Source: Bromus sterilis (Eukaryota; Streptophyta; Magnoliopsida; Poales; Poaceae). Taken from it: a stretch of DNA of 64,000 nt. Position 1 is the first letter of the stretch; each line of letters opens with the position of its first letter. Both the position numbers and the translations under genes were made by a program. The notes under the pieces are model-generated. The model was not told the DNA's origin. It did no database searches and saw only the letters and a list, made by a program, of their open reading frames with translations. The stretch covers positions 191,765,016 through 191,829,015 of the forward strand of contig OX465597.1 in the NCBI GenBank assembly GCA_950022295.1, given 5' to 3'. Below, one piece after another: positions 9,661-22,500 of this stretch.

Positions 9661-12510
9661 GATACGCATAAGAGAACCCACCGGTAGACCGAATCAAGGC
9701 TTCCCCATCTAGGAAAATGTGGCTGCACAGATAAGTTCGGTTCGGTGGCACCTGATTAACTTGTCATGAAGCATGTCTCCAACAGCAAACACAAGTATCA
9801 GGTGCAACGTGAGTAGCATCAAATCATAACAATGCATAGCATAATAGCATAATAATTTCAGATATGATCAAACACATTTTAGATGGTGAACTTATCCGTG
9901 TTAGGAAGATTAAGTTATTAACATGGCAACATTATGAATGTAGTTGAGCATAACTTAGGCATAGCATGAACTAGCATAGAGATAACATGAGCAACTTAAC
10001 ATGGTGTTGATATGTTGTGGTTACAATGATTCAGGACATAACATGGCAATGGCATAGTCAAAGTATAGCATGGATGTAACATGGCAAAACATAGAATAGG
10101 AGTAGCATATTCAAGGATAGCATGGCAATGATAACATCAATCATAAAATGGCAACATGATCACGGTCACCGATATAAGCATATCATCGAAAAGCAATTTT
10201 AGAAGCACGTCAAAGATTTGCAAAGGTGCAAAGGGTATTGTGGCTTCCCTTCACCAAAGGGGTGTGACGAAGCTATGGGTCTTCAACACAAGCAAAGCCT
10301 TGAAAATATTTTGAAATAAAGAAACAAAGAAAAAGTCAAACGCCATATTTTGTTTGACCAGCAATTAACAACACCAAAACATGGCATGAAACCTAAGCCA
10401 AACTGAAGAGGATCTCAAAATTAAACCAAGGCAAAAAAGAATCACCTCGTTTGGACTTACGGTTGCGGAGATATGAGGGAAACGAGATCGGGGGCTGATT
10501 TTGGCAGAAATACGCTTTCGGTGAAGTGAAAGCGTATTTTCGGCTGATGAAGGAGGAAGTACACTTTCAAACGGTGAAAACGTACTTTGGCCCGCAGAAG
10601 AAATAAATATGCCTTCCATGATTGAAAGTGTAGTTTTGGCTGAGGGCACGCGGAGTATGCCTTCCTTGGAAGAAAGCGTATATACTGGGAGGCGCCTCCA
10701 CTCAAAAGGGGGTTGGGCCCGCACATCAGCCTCACGAGGCCTCTTACAGGCGGGGCCCCGGGGGGGTCTCCTCTATTCACTCCTTCCTCGCGACCGAGAC
10801 GCAGGGGAGGCGGCGCCGGCCGCACAGGCCGCCGGCGTAGCCGTCGGCTTGCTGCTACCCAGGGCCTTCCGGCGGGCGAAGGGGCTCGGCCACACCCTGC
10901 CGCGCCCTTTGGTGGGATGCACGGCGTTGGGGCCGGTCGGACGAGGGAGATGCTGCGGTGGCCGAGCCGCGGCGGCTCCGGCCAATGGAGGGGCTCCGGT
11001 GGGGTTTGGCGGCGGAGGAGGCGAAGGGGTGGCGAGGGGGTGGCTAGGGGGAGCTGTAGGATGGGTCAGAGGAGAATGGAGGGATCGGCTTGCTCCATTC
11101 GGCCGGAGGAGAGGCGGCGGCGCCATGGCCGTGAGCTCCAATTGGGGCAGGGGGCTCGGTTGCTACGACCAAGAGAGAGCTGGGAGTTGGAGGGGAGGTG
11201 CTGGGTGTGGATCAGAGGGCCTCGGGCGCGCGCTATTTGTAGCCAGGGCGAGATGCCCGTGGCCGGGAGATGCCAAGCGGACGCGGCCACGGCCGGATTG
11301 AGCTGGCGGATACGAGAGGGTTCCAGAGTGGGTGGTGTGGCGCACGCGGCCTGCAGAAAGCCGTGCGGCGTGGGGAGACACGAAGAAAAGGACATGGGCG
11401 CACTAGAGCTCGACGTGGACGCGTCGGGCACGCCTGGTGCAGTTTGAGAGCGCGGCCACCAAGGCGAGGTTCAACTGGGGTGGTTTCCATCGTGGCCAGT
11501 TGTGTCTAGGGTGTTGTCCTTCTGGAGCTGATCACAGTGGTGCAAGTGGATGGACAAATGGTGTACTGGTTTGATCTTATCTTCTTTGCAAAGTTGGATA
11601 CAACAAACTTGGAGCAGAAGCATAGCTCACATGGTGGTGTTTTGGGTGGTGCCAGGTTGTCTAATGGAATTAGGGTTGGAAGTACTAGAGTACGGCGGAG
11701 TTTGGGGTCAAATGGGTAAGTGCACATGGTACTTCCTTTGCAAATGTACCATGGAGGCTGAAGGTGTTTGTACTGCGGTATGGCTTGCACATGGCTCCCC
11801 TATGCATGATTTTTGGCTGAGATAAATCATACATTAGGGTGAGTAGGTGTGCCAAGTTTCACCTTATATGGGGAAAGGTAGCTACTACTTCCTTTGCAAA
11901 TGTCCAAATAGGCAAGAATGCAAAGTTCAAGCTAGCATCTCAATGGTGTGATGGAATTGGCTGAAAATTGGTGGAGTGAGGTTATTTGGTGGTGTGCTCA
12001 TGTGTGTAAAATTTCATGGCCATTGGACAATCCTAGCTAGCACTTTCTTCACAAGGTGTCCTGCTGACCAGAAACTTCCACATGATGATGCACTCACATG
12101 GGTAGTTGGATTTGTCTCAAACTTGGCTTAGTTGAGTCATTTTGGTGTGGGAATAGTCACAAAAAGTTTCAAGGCAAATGGGATCCCCTATCACGCACTT
12201 GCTTCACAATGCCCCCTTGCTGCATAAAAACTTTGGGAATTTATTGTGGGAGTTTAGCTTGGAAAATGATGGTGGAATTTGGTTTAGGCTCATGATATTA
12301 TCATGTGAGGTTGCACAAAAATTTTGACCAGCAATGGATCAAGGAAAATAGCACTCCCTTCACAAAGCTCCAATCTGCCCCCACAGACAAATGAATTTTT
12401 CTAGAGGAAAATCCACTTGGTCCATGAAATGTTTTTGGAGAATTTGGCAAGATATGATGTCAAGAGAAAGTGGGAATTATTTGGGGATTTATGGAGCAAT
12501 AAAAATATGG
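9661..12510 (-). repeat. L-type LTR, first part
   Basis: Gypsy-type LTR sequence that resumes at 41310 after the H array. It has an A+T-rich part to 10450 and a GC-rich leader at 10700-11450. A TATA-like CTACAAATAGC on the minus strand lies near 11226-11236. An A+T-rich U3-like part runs to 12510. The overlapping ORFs of 120-244 codons at 10609-11447 occupy several frames on both strands and are not credible genes. The LTR's beginning on the plus strand lies beyond the window or is hidden by H'. Confidence 0.6.
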
Positions 12511-15335
12511 TGTCGGGACCCAGAATATGCGTATGTAATTCCAATCACGATGCAATCACATGGAGAGCCGAGAGCCGTACCCACTTGTCTAAGCAGACAA
12601 GGCCAAGCACAGAACACTCTCGAAAGGCATCGAACGTGAGGGGCATCCCATCCAGGCCGGATGATCATCTGAGATGGGTCCTCATAGTCCGCTCACAAGT
12701 CAAATGCTTATGGGTGGTGAATCCCATACTCATAGACAAGTCGCCTCAACCATGTTATCGATTGAATCCTAACTCTTACATAGACTTACTCCAGCCCGAT
12801 CACTTAGTCGGGGTCTAGGGCGGGCTCGATCATACAACAAAGTGTGCACGTGACAGAGTCACGAGCAATCGCATCGCGATGCCCCAAGCTGTGCACATCT
12901 AAGGGCCACTTGGTGTATAAAAGACCGCCAGCCAGATCACAACTAAGGTCTCGAAAACCCATACTAAGACATGCTTGTTATAATCATACACGCATCACAC
13001 ATGTCTAGTATGAATAGCAGGTATCATCACATAACTCTACAAAGTACTTCTTAATTGACTTACACATAGAGCATACAAAGATCACGTGTCTGGGATCATC
13101 ATTACATCATACAACGGAAGCAAATTAGGTCTGAGTACAGACAAGTTTAACAAATGGCTTAGAGAAGCCTTGTACAACAAACATAGCCCTTCCACGAGGG
13201 ACCAGACTGTTGTCTGGAACTATACTAGCTTAGTCCACGTCGAGCTTCAGGAAGGTGTCTCCATCGGGGTCTGGGTTTCCATCTAAAACATAGAATAAGC
13301 AAACGTGAGTACAAAGTCGTACTCAGCAAGACTTACATCAGAACTACACTACTCATGCTCAAGTTTCAAGGTAAAGGGAGGTGGGGTTCAACATGCAGAA
13401 GTGCCATCTTTGACTTGGCTAGTCCTGTACTACAAGTACCAGAATTGAGGTAAGAAGCGTACACGAGTCCACTACCAAGTCTCCAACCAATACACCACTA
13501 TGGTTACCTCTCATCGTTCACCTTGTATTAGGGTGGATTCACCGACAAAGTTTCACCTTCATCAGTAACATGATCACAACCATCCCGACTCACAGATCAA
13601 AGTAACCTCAATGTAACCTCTAAGCATGCAATAAGCTGTAACAGTTGCAGGGGCCACATGCTCATCATTCAACTCCTATATCTGCTAGGATTGTGGTTTG
13701 CTTAATACGGTGAAAAAATGATAAGTCATGCATCGGAATGGGTTCAACTATGCGAAAGAATGTGTCTCGGTGATCTCCTAAACATGCATAAGAGAGACTG
13801 AGAGGGAATTGGGATTCTATAGACATGATCAATGGGGTTTTCTTGCCTTGCTGACGAGGTTCACACATTGTGTCTTCAACGAAGTGGGTGGCCTCCGGTT
13901 CCGGCTCCACCTCTATTCGAGCAAACATCACAAACATTGCAATCAATATAATGTACAATGCACAATCACATGATCAAGTTGTATAACATGATGTATATGG
14001 TACTGGTTTGTTGACAATTCAATTTAATTGAAGTGTATTGCAAAGGATTTGCAAATTCAAACTTGAAATTTGAATTCAAATTAAGCCATATGCAAACTTG
14101 CTACTGTTTCCCCATTTTAAAATGGTCAAACATATAAAAAAAGTGCATATTCTTAATCCTTGCATTTTTCTGATAATTTTTCATATATTATATGTTTAAT
14201 TTGGAGTTAATATGAATTTTCTATGCTTTATTGAAGTTTAATTGATTTTCTGTCTTTTTCTGTATTTCTTTTAATCCAAATTATAATTACTGCGTCAGCA
14301 TGACATCATGCTAACGTAGGGGGGCCTCTGACCAGAGGGACCCACTGGTCAGCCTCTCTGGGGTTAATCCCCGTTTTATTTTAATTAAGCAGAGGGGTTA
14401 GGGGGCCTGGTCCCACTGTCAGTCTCAGGTGGGGTTGATTAGGGGGTGGAGTTTAGCCCTAATTTGGCCGGCCACGTCACCTGCTCGCCGGCGGTGACCA
14501 AAACGGCGACGGAGGGCTCGCCGGAGTTGGCGTTTGGGCTCTGCTGGGCACGGGATTTGCGACAAAACGAAGCCCGCGAGCTCCCGCATTCAACTGTGCA
14601 CGCAGGGAGGACGAGGAGCGACCGGAGCCTCGCCGGGGTTGAGGAGAGCGGCGGAGGAGCGACTGTCCACGGTGGCTCGGCTCGGCCATCCTAGCCACGG
14701 GAAGAAGAACGGAAGGGATGGGGCGAACGGGGAGCTCACCCTGATGCTAACGAAGGCGACAGAGAAGGCTGAGGAGCTCTGGAGCCGACGTATTCCTCGC
14801 CGGAGTCTCACGGTGGTCGGCGGCGTCTCGATGGAGCTAGCGTTGCCTGCTGGGCTTGCACGACTCGATTAGTCGGGGGCTTCGACGAAGAAGATGATGG
14901 GGCATCGCCTAGACACGGTGAGGAGCCTCCGCTTGGCCGTTGGCCGCGACTACGCTCGACGGCGGCGAGCTCGAGCTCTCGGGCCGCGGCGAGATTCGCG
15001 AGAGAGAGAGGCCGAGAGGGAGCCTGAGGAGGGGGAAAGGTGTTGCGGTGCTTCGGGTGTCTCCGTGGCGCACTTAGGGGCACGGGAAGGCCCTAGGCGT
15101 GCCGCGATGGCGTCGGCCGCGCTTTGCCCTCCAGCGACCTTCTTGGCACCGCGGGGAAGAAGACGACAAGGGTTGTCGTGGGCTGGGCCGGGATAGGTTA
15201 GTTGGGCCTGTGGCATGTAGGTTTGGGCTGGCTTTTGTTTTTATTTTTTCTCTCTCTGTTTTGTTCTGTTTTCCTTTTTCTGTAATTTTTTTTGCTCTGG
15301 ATAAAATAGCAAAGCATTTCGTAAAATGCCCCAAA
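12511..15335 (-). repeat. H LTR1, truncated
   Basis: It begins TGTCGGGACCC like LTR2 and LTR3 but stops at 15333-15335, where it joins element I LTR sequence over a shared AAA. It also lacks the 620 bp corresponding to 20579-21198 of LTR2, joined at about 13506. That deletion removes the paired-palindrome block seen in the other H LTRs. In sense orientation this would be the 3' LTR of unit H2. Confidence 0.9.
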
Positions 15336-16973
15336 CTTGTGAATTTTTGTGCACACATGGTATAAACAGAAGGTACATAACACGAGTGATCCAACGCAAA
15401 AAGAAACGGCGCAAACGTGCGCACCGGTAAAAAGTTACGGCTGCCGGAAGTTCAAATTTGGATCAGCTTGGGACCCAAATTTTAAAACTTCAAACTTCTG
15501 TAACACTAGGTCTACTGGTTAGAAAATTTCTACACGGTCGCAACGCAACTGGAATCACTCGATTCCGAGCTACGGTTAAAAAGTAGTCGCAAAAACGGTA
15601 TCGGGTGAAAAACGGGGGTACCGGGGTGCCCTACTGTAAAAAGGGCCCGTATGTAAATAAAATTTTTATGAAAAACGCGATCGGGTCCCCGGGCGGTTTG
15701 GATCCAGATCTGGGAAAAAAAATCGAAACGTTTTTCTTCTTCTAATCTCTCCTTCTTCCCACGGGCACGCACGGGCACACGGGCAGCGGCCATGGAGCTT
15801 GGAGCTCGGCCCGGCTGACCCCGGCGAGGGCCGGCGGCGGCTCTGACCGTGGCGGCCAGGCGCGGCGGCGGCTGCAGAGGAGCGGCCAGGCGCGGCGGCC
15901 GGCGTGGGAGGGGGCGGGGCGCCGGGGGCGTGCGGGAGCAGGCGGCGGTGCGGCCGGTCGGCCATGGCGCGGGCGGCGCGGCTCCCCGGCCTGCGGCGGT
16001 GGCGGCGGCGGCGGTGCGTCCGGGGGTGGCGGCGGCGGTGGGGTGCTCCGGCGAGGCACGGCTAGGGCGCAACTCCGGCGACTCGCGAAAATTACCTCAA
16101 AAAAACGCGAAAAACACAACTTCGGCGATGACATCGGCGGCGGCGGGTTCCGCGGATTAATTTAGTCTAACCCTAAAAACGCTAAGCGAAAATAATTTAG
16201 CCCTAATCGGGGCTATTTATAGCCAGCCCCTAATCCTCTTTTTTTTTAAATCCGAGATAAATACAAAATCGGTCTGCGAAAAAAAAACAGAGCAGGCCCA
16301 TTAGGCCCAAAACAATATTAGAAAAATCACGGAAATTTATTTTAAAATTCCGTCTTCGCCAATATTTTTAAAATAATAAAATTGAATTTTTGGCTTGACC
16401 AAAATATTTGAATAAAATAAAAACTTTTCAACTTAATTTTAAATATTTTTAAATACTTTTCTGGCATTTTAAAAAATACCAAAAACTCCGAAAATTGATT
16501 TAAAAACTTTTCCAGAGCATAAATAAATTCCCAAAATAATTTTAGAAAATATTTATAACTCCAAAGTAAAATTAAAAAGTCTCCCAAAAATATTTTAAAC
16601 TATTTTTCAACGAATTAAAAATGGGGATAAGTCTTTTTATATCGTCTCCAGCGAACTGCCATGTGTTGAAAAATGTTTTGAATATTCAAAAGAATTCCAA
16701 TAATGATTTAAAAATATTTTCCAACCTTTTAATATGTTGAAGGAGTCATATTACCTTCTCTCATTTTGTTTTGTTGGTTTTGTTTTAAAATAATAAATTC
16801 CAAAAACACCAATTATGAATATTAGGGAAAGTCCTTTTATTCCCTCTCTTTTTAATATTCAATAAAGTCCAAAAGTTTTAAATCCCAAAGAAAATCAAAC
16901 ACATCAAGCAAACAAACATTATCTATTTAATTTTATTAACATTCCAAAATTCGGTGAATTTTGGGATGTTACA
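15336..16973 (-). repeat. Element I LTR fragment inside unit H2
   Basis: Nearly identical to 33260-34898, the outer half of the intact I LTR. It starts TGTAACATCCC on the minus strand at 16973, directly against the TSD TGCGT (16974-16978). This is the same target codon as in unit H1. The inner half of the LTR and the rest of I are missing. A TATA box in a perfect palindrome, GGCTATAAATAGCC, lies at 16211-16224. The GC-rich overlapping ORFs at 15530-16160 are artefacts. Confidence 0.92.
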
Positions 16974-19109
16974 TGCGTGCTCTTCTTCGTTCTTCGCGTA
17001 GATGAGAATGTCATCAAGATAAACTACAACAAATTTATCTAGGTACTCCATGAAGATAGAATTCATCAAGCGCGAGAATGTGGCGGGGGCATTGGTTAAA
17101 CCGAAGGACATGACAGTGTACTCATAAAGACCATAACGAGTAGTGAAAACCGTTTTTGGAATGTCCTCGTTTCGGATTTTGATTTGATGATAGCCTAATC
17201 TCAAATTCATCTTGTAGAAGACAGAGGATCCAGCAAGTTGATCATAACGATCATTGATCCTGGGCAATGGGTACTTGTTCTTTATCGTCACTAGATTTAG
17301 CGGGCGATAGTCTACGCACATCCTTTCTATTCCATCTTTCTTCGTTACGAACAGAACGGGGCAACCCCATGGCGATGAGCTAGGGCGGATGAAGCCTTTT
17401 GCCAACGAAGCATCAAGTTGGGTTTTTAGCTCAGCTAACTCATGTGGGGCCATTCTATATGGGCGTCTGGAGATTGGGGCTGTGCCTGGTATAAGATCCA
17501 CTAGGAATTCTACACATCTGTCAGGAGGCATTCCTGGCAATTCTTCAGGAAAGACATCCGGGAAGTCACGAACCACCGGAATATCTTCAAGGTCAGGAAG
17601 GGGAAGCACATTCAAAGTATGCATCTGGATTCTAGAGGTGGGTGATGTGTAGTCAAATGTCTGGCCCGAAGGATGGGTGAGTTTAACTGACTTGGCTTTA
17701 GAATCAAGGACAACATTCTGTCTTGATAACCAATCCATGCCTAGGATGACATCAATGTCCGAAGACTTGAGGGATATAAGAGAAGCAAGGAATACTAAAC
17801 CCTCAATTGCAATTTGATTTCCATGGCTTACTCTATTAGTTTGCCACTTTGAACCAGGAGTTTGAATGATCATTGGAGAAAACATTTCTTCAAAGGCGAA
17901 CTCATGCCGAAGTGCATAACTCTCTGACATGAATGAATGAGAAGCTCCTGGATTGAAAAGAACGGAGGCGGGAACATGATTGACTGGGAGTGTACCAAGG
18001 ATGACGTCAGAAGCAGCAGTGGTTTGCTCAACTGAGATTTGGTTCACACTACCACTACTAGTGGATGAAGGCTTTGTTTGCAAGGGTTTGGAGGTGGATT
18101 TCCTTGAAGGTTTACGTCGAGAATGACGTGGTGTCATCAAAACATGAGGGCACTGAAGGAGGTAATGGCCTGGCAGACCACACTTGAAACACACCCTGCC
18201 TGAATTGCTGGGGACAGGATTACTTGATTGCACACCATCATCCCTGGGAGGAACAATGTGTTGAGGTGGATGGAATATATGGGATGGTGGCCTCTGAAGA
18301 AGTTTTTGAGGTATGGCACTAGTTGGAATCAATATTCGGCGTTTCTGAGGGGCTGAACTTGCAGAAGGAGCAAGCTCAAGAGCATGCTTGCGAGACTCTT
18401 CGAACACTTCATTGCCATGCTCAGCTCTAAAGGATCTGTTGACTAAATCCTCAAAGGTGGCAAATTCAAGGAGGTTGAGATCATGACGAAGGATGGGGCT
18501 AAGTCCCGTATGGAACCTTCCCTGCTTTCTGGCATCGGTGGTGATCTCATCTTGGGCATATCGAGCAAGACGGTTGAACTCTCTCACACACTCATGAATG
18601 GACATCTCTCCTTGAGTCAGATTGCAGAACTCTTCCTTCTTGCGCTCCATCAACTCATCCAGAATGTGGTACCCTCGAAAGGCAACACAGAACTCCAGCC
18701 AAGTCACTACGTGACCATCTGGCTGCATAGCAACATAGTTCTCCCACCATTGAAGAGCAGCACCTTCCAGGAAGTATACCGCGAAAATAACTCGATCATT
18801 GGGAGCAACATGTGCTGTATCAAGCTTACGCTCGATGGAACGGAGCCAATCATCAGCTTCAAGGGGCTCAGAAGAACATCGAAATACCGGTGGCTTGAGG
18901 AGGATGAAGTCCTGAATGCTCACAACCACATTACGCTGACGAGCGGTATTCTTCTCAATGAGCTCGAGAAGGCGTGTTTGATCACGTCGATTCCGCTCAG
19001 CTTCCATCATGATTTCCGCCGCAGAAGGCGGTGGTGGAGGTTCATCATTACTTCGATTCCGATCACGGTCTCGATTCCGACGAACAGCACTACGAGTTCC
19101 ACCTGACAT
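16974..19109 (-). pseudogene. gag-pol: H gag-pol part A, unit H2: gag, protease, partial RT
   Basis: An open frame of about 710 codons from a Met at 19109 (MSGGTRSAVRR) with no internal stop. The gag core has ALQWWENY near residue 115. A zinc knuckle CFKCGLPGHYLLQC lies near 305. A retropepsin fold lies near 385, but the active site reads FNPGAS instead of the usual D-S/T-G, so the catalytic Asp is Asn (17952-17954). RT begins near 550 and reaches YLDDILIY near 700. The first catalytic Asp of RT is also lost: KMNLRLGYHQ, where unit H1 has KMDLRLGYHQ (codon 17205-17207). The frame is cut right after NEEEHA by the I LTR, and the 16 codons beyond are LTR readthrough. The rest of RT, RNase H and integrase are deleted from this unit. 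Confidence 0.9.
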
Positions 19110-19582
19110 CCTGTGTGATAAAGATCAACAATCAGAACAGGTTGTATGATGGAATCAAAGACAAGAAGGACATGATGAAGACGGAAAGGATTATAATGCG
19201 AGGGCAATGATTCATAAAAACACGGGATAAATCGGGCAGCATAACGGCTACACCGGCATGGAAAATGAAACAACCTTGAAGAGATTGGACATAACTTCTT
19301 CAAGGAACTCAAAACACGGAGACTCTGGACGACCACAACAATCCTACAGCTACAAAGGAGTAAACAACGAGATGTTCTAGTAAGACATAGATGAGCCTAC
19401 TCCTATCTTCCCGTAGAAAATATGAGGGTGACTCAGAACTCAGATCGATGAGGGTAAGGAGAAAAAGAAGCCTTACGTTGTTCCCTTTATACCCAAGTAA
19501 CTATATAACTATAGAATGCTAGACTCGACTTCGACCAAGGGTTGAAATAATCCTACAGACAGTCCTGCTCTGATACCAAGTC
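19110..19582 (-). other. H leader with primer-binding site, unit H2
   Basis: An untranslated leader between LTR2 and gag. The PBS lies at 19561-19578 on the minus strand (TGGTATCAGAGCAGGACT), four bases from the LTR end. It is a long match to the initiator Met-tRNA 3' end. No ORF of interest. Confidence 0.85.
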
Positions 19583-22500
19583 TGTCGGGACCCGGAATAT
19601 GCATATGTAATTCCAGTCACGATGCAATCACATGGAGAGCCGAGAGCCGTACCCACTTGTCTAAGCAGACAAGGCCAAGCACAGAACACTCTCGGAAAGC
19701 ATCGAACTTGAGGGGCATCCCATCCAGGCCGGATGATCATCTGAGATGGGTCCTCATCGTCCGCTCACAAGTCTAAATGCTTATGGGTGGTGAATCCCAT
19801 AATCATAGACAAGTCGCCTCAACCATGTTATCGATTGAATCCTAACTCTTACATAGACTTACTCCAGCCCGATCACTTAGTCGGGGTCTAGGGCGGGCTC
19901 GATCATACAACAAAGTGTGCACGTGACAGAGTCACGAGCAATCGCATGGCGATGCCCCAAGCTGCGCACATCTAAGGGCCACTTGGTGTATAAAAGACCG
20001 CCAGCCAGATCACAACTAAGGTCTCGAATACCCATACTAAGACATGCATGTTATAATCATACACGCAGCACACATGTCTAGTATGAACAACAGGTATCAT
20101 CACATAACTCTACAAAGTACTTCTTTATTGACTTACACATAGAGCATACAAAGATCACGTGTCTGTGATCATCATTACATCATACAACGGAAGCAAATTA
20201 GGTCTGAGTACAGACAAGTTTAACAAATGGCTTAGAGAAGCCTTGTACAACAAACATAGCCCTTCCACGAGGGACCAGACTGCTGTCTGGAACTATACTA
20301 GCTTAGTCCACGTCGAGCTTCAGGAAGGTGTCTCCATCGGGGTCTGGGTTTCCATCTAAAACATAGAATAAGAAAAGTGAGTACAAAGTCGTACTCAGCA
20401 AGACTTACATCAGAACTACACTACTCATGCTCAAGTTTCGAGGTAAAGGGAGGTGGGGTTCAACATGCAGAAGTGCCATCTTTGACTTGGCTAGTCCTGT
20501 ACTACGAGTCCCAGAATTGAGGTAAGAAGCGTACACGAGTCCACTACCAAGTCTCCAACCAATACACCACTATGGTTAATTCCTCGACTTCCCCACGAGG
20601 AAGCACACCACAGCACTCACACTTATCTTGCAAGTTTTAGAGTATCCATTCAAGTTGTCTAATAATCAAGCACAGCTTTCCAAGTAGTCCCTTACCGCGG
20701 ACGCGGCTATTCGAATAGTTTTGTTAACCCTGCAGGGGTGTACTACTACACACATGAAACCATCAGTTACTGTCGGGATCTCGTCACCCTTCAAGCGGGT
20801 GTCGGCGATGATAATTTCCACAACTTTTACCTCACAGCCAATTCTAATCCAGGAATCAACCATCTGAGTTGCTCACCGCTCAAGAGTCCGGCTGGGTCAA
20901 CGATACGGACTCAGACGATGCAGGCGATCGAGACGCCACCTTAGAAGATGGTTTTCCTGTCTCACAGGTCTACCCACATATCTAAATGATGCAAGCTTTC
21001 ATTCATTCTTTTTCTATGCATATGCCAAATGGAAAGCCCGAACTAGTGACTCCTGGACTTGAACTGGGGTGAGTTAGTAGGTTGAGCGGGGGTCCATGTG
21101 CCCAACATGTGGTAGTACTCTTCGTCTTGGATCACCACACAAGAACTCGGGCTTAAGGCGGTGTTCAACGAGACAACCCACTGTGTACTCCTACTTAGCC
21201 TCTCATCGTTCACCTTGTATTAGGGTGGATTCACCAACACAGTTTCACCTTCATCAGTAACATGATCACAACCATCCCGACTCACAGATAAAAGTAACCT
21301 CAATGTAACCTCTAAGCATGCAATAAGCTGTAACAGTTGCAGGCGCCACATGCTCATCATTCAACTCCTATATCTGCTAGGATTGTGGTTTGCTTAATAC
21401 GGTGAAAAAATGATAAGTCATGCATCGGAATGGGTTCAACTATGCGAAAGAATGTGTCTCGGTAATCTCCTAAACATGCATAAGAGAGACTGAGAGGGAA
21501 TTGGGATTCTATAGACATGATCAATGGGGTTTTCTTGCCTTGCTGACGAGGTTCACACATTGTGTCTTCAACGAAGTGGGTGGCCTCCGGTTCCGGCTCC
21601 ACCTCTATTCGAGCAAACATCACAAACATTGCAATCAATATAATGTACAATGCACAATCACATGATCAAGTTGTATAACATGATGTATATGGTACTGGTT
21701 TGTTGACAATTCAATTTAATTGAAGTGTATTGCAAAGGATTTGCAAATTCAAACTTGAAATTTGAATTCAAATTAAGCCATATGCAAACTTGCTACTGTT
21801 TCCCCATTTTAAAATGGTCAAACATATAAAAAAAGTGCATATTCTTAATCCTTGCATTTTTCTGATAATTTTTCATATATTATATGTTTAATTTGGAGTT
21901 AATATGAATTTTCTATGCTTTATTGAAGTTTAATTGATTTTCTGTCTTTTTCTGTATTTCTTTTAATCCAAATTATAATTACTGCGTCAGCATGACATCA
22001 TGCTAACGTAGGGGGGCCTCTGACCAGAGGGACCCACTGGTCAGCCTCTCTGGGGTTAATCCCCGTTTTATTTTAATTAAGCAGAGGGGTTAGGGGGCCT
22101 GGTCCCACTGTCAGTCTCAGGTGGGGTTGATTAGGGGGTGGAGTTTAGCCCTAATTTGGCCGGCCACGTCACCTGCTCGCCGGCGGTGACCAAAACGGCG
22201 ACGGAGGGCTCGCCGGAGTTGGCGTTTGGGCTCTGCTGGGCACGGGATTTGCGACAAAACGAAGCCCGCGAGCTCCCGCATTCAACTGTGCACGCAGGGA
22301 GGACGAGGAGCGACCGGAGCCTCGCCGGGGTTGAAGAGAGCGGCGGAGGAGCGACTGTCCACGGTGGCTCGGCTCGGCCATCCTAGCCACGGGAATAAGA
22401 ACGGAAGGGATGGGGCGAACGGGGAGCTCACCCTGATGCTAACGAAGGCGACAGAGAAGGCTGAGGAGCTCTGGAGCCGACGTATTCCTCGCCGGAGTCT

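Noticed and set aside
10609..11447. Several 120-244 codon ORFs on both strands in GC-rich DNA
   Set aside because: They overlap in four or more frames, are Arg/Gly/Ala/Pro-rich and have no domain. They sit in the GC-rich leader of the L LTR, where stops are rare by composition.
13665..13958. 97-codon ORF found three times (also 21357-21650 and 39283-39576)
   Set aside because: The three copies are simply the three H LTRs. The ORF lacks domains and drifts with LTR substitutions.
15530..16160. Overlapping Pro/Ala/Arg-rich ORFs, repeated at 33462-34185
   Set aside because: Same GC-rich leader of the I LTR. The frames differ between copies after single indels, so no protein is conserved.
16923..16973. 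Apparent C-terminal extension of H gag-pol after NEEEHA
   Set aside because: These codons are readthrough into the inserted I LTR, not part of the protein. The true continuation is pol part B at 25714.
18483..19106. 207-codon plus-strand ORF, repeated at 36408-37031
   Set aside because: Exact antisense shadow of the H gag coding region. Its conservation follows from gag.
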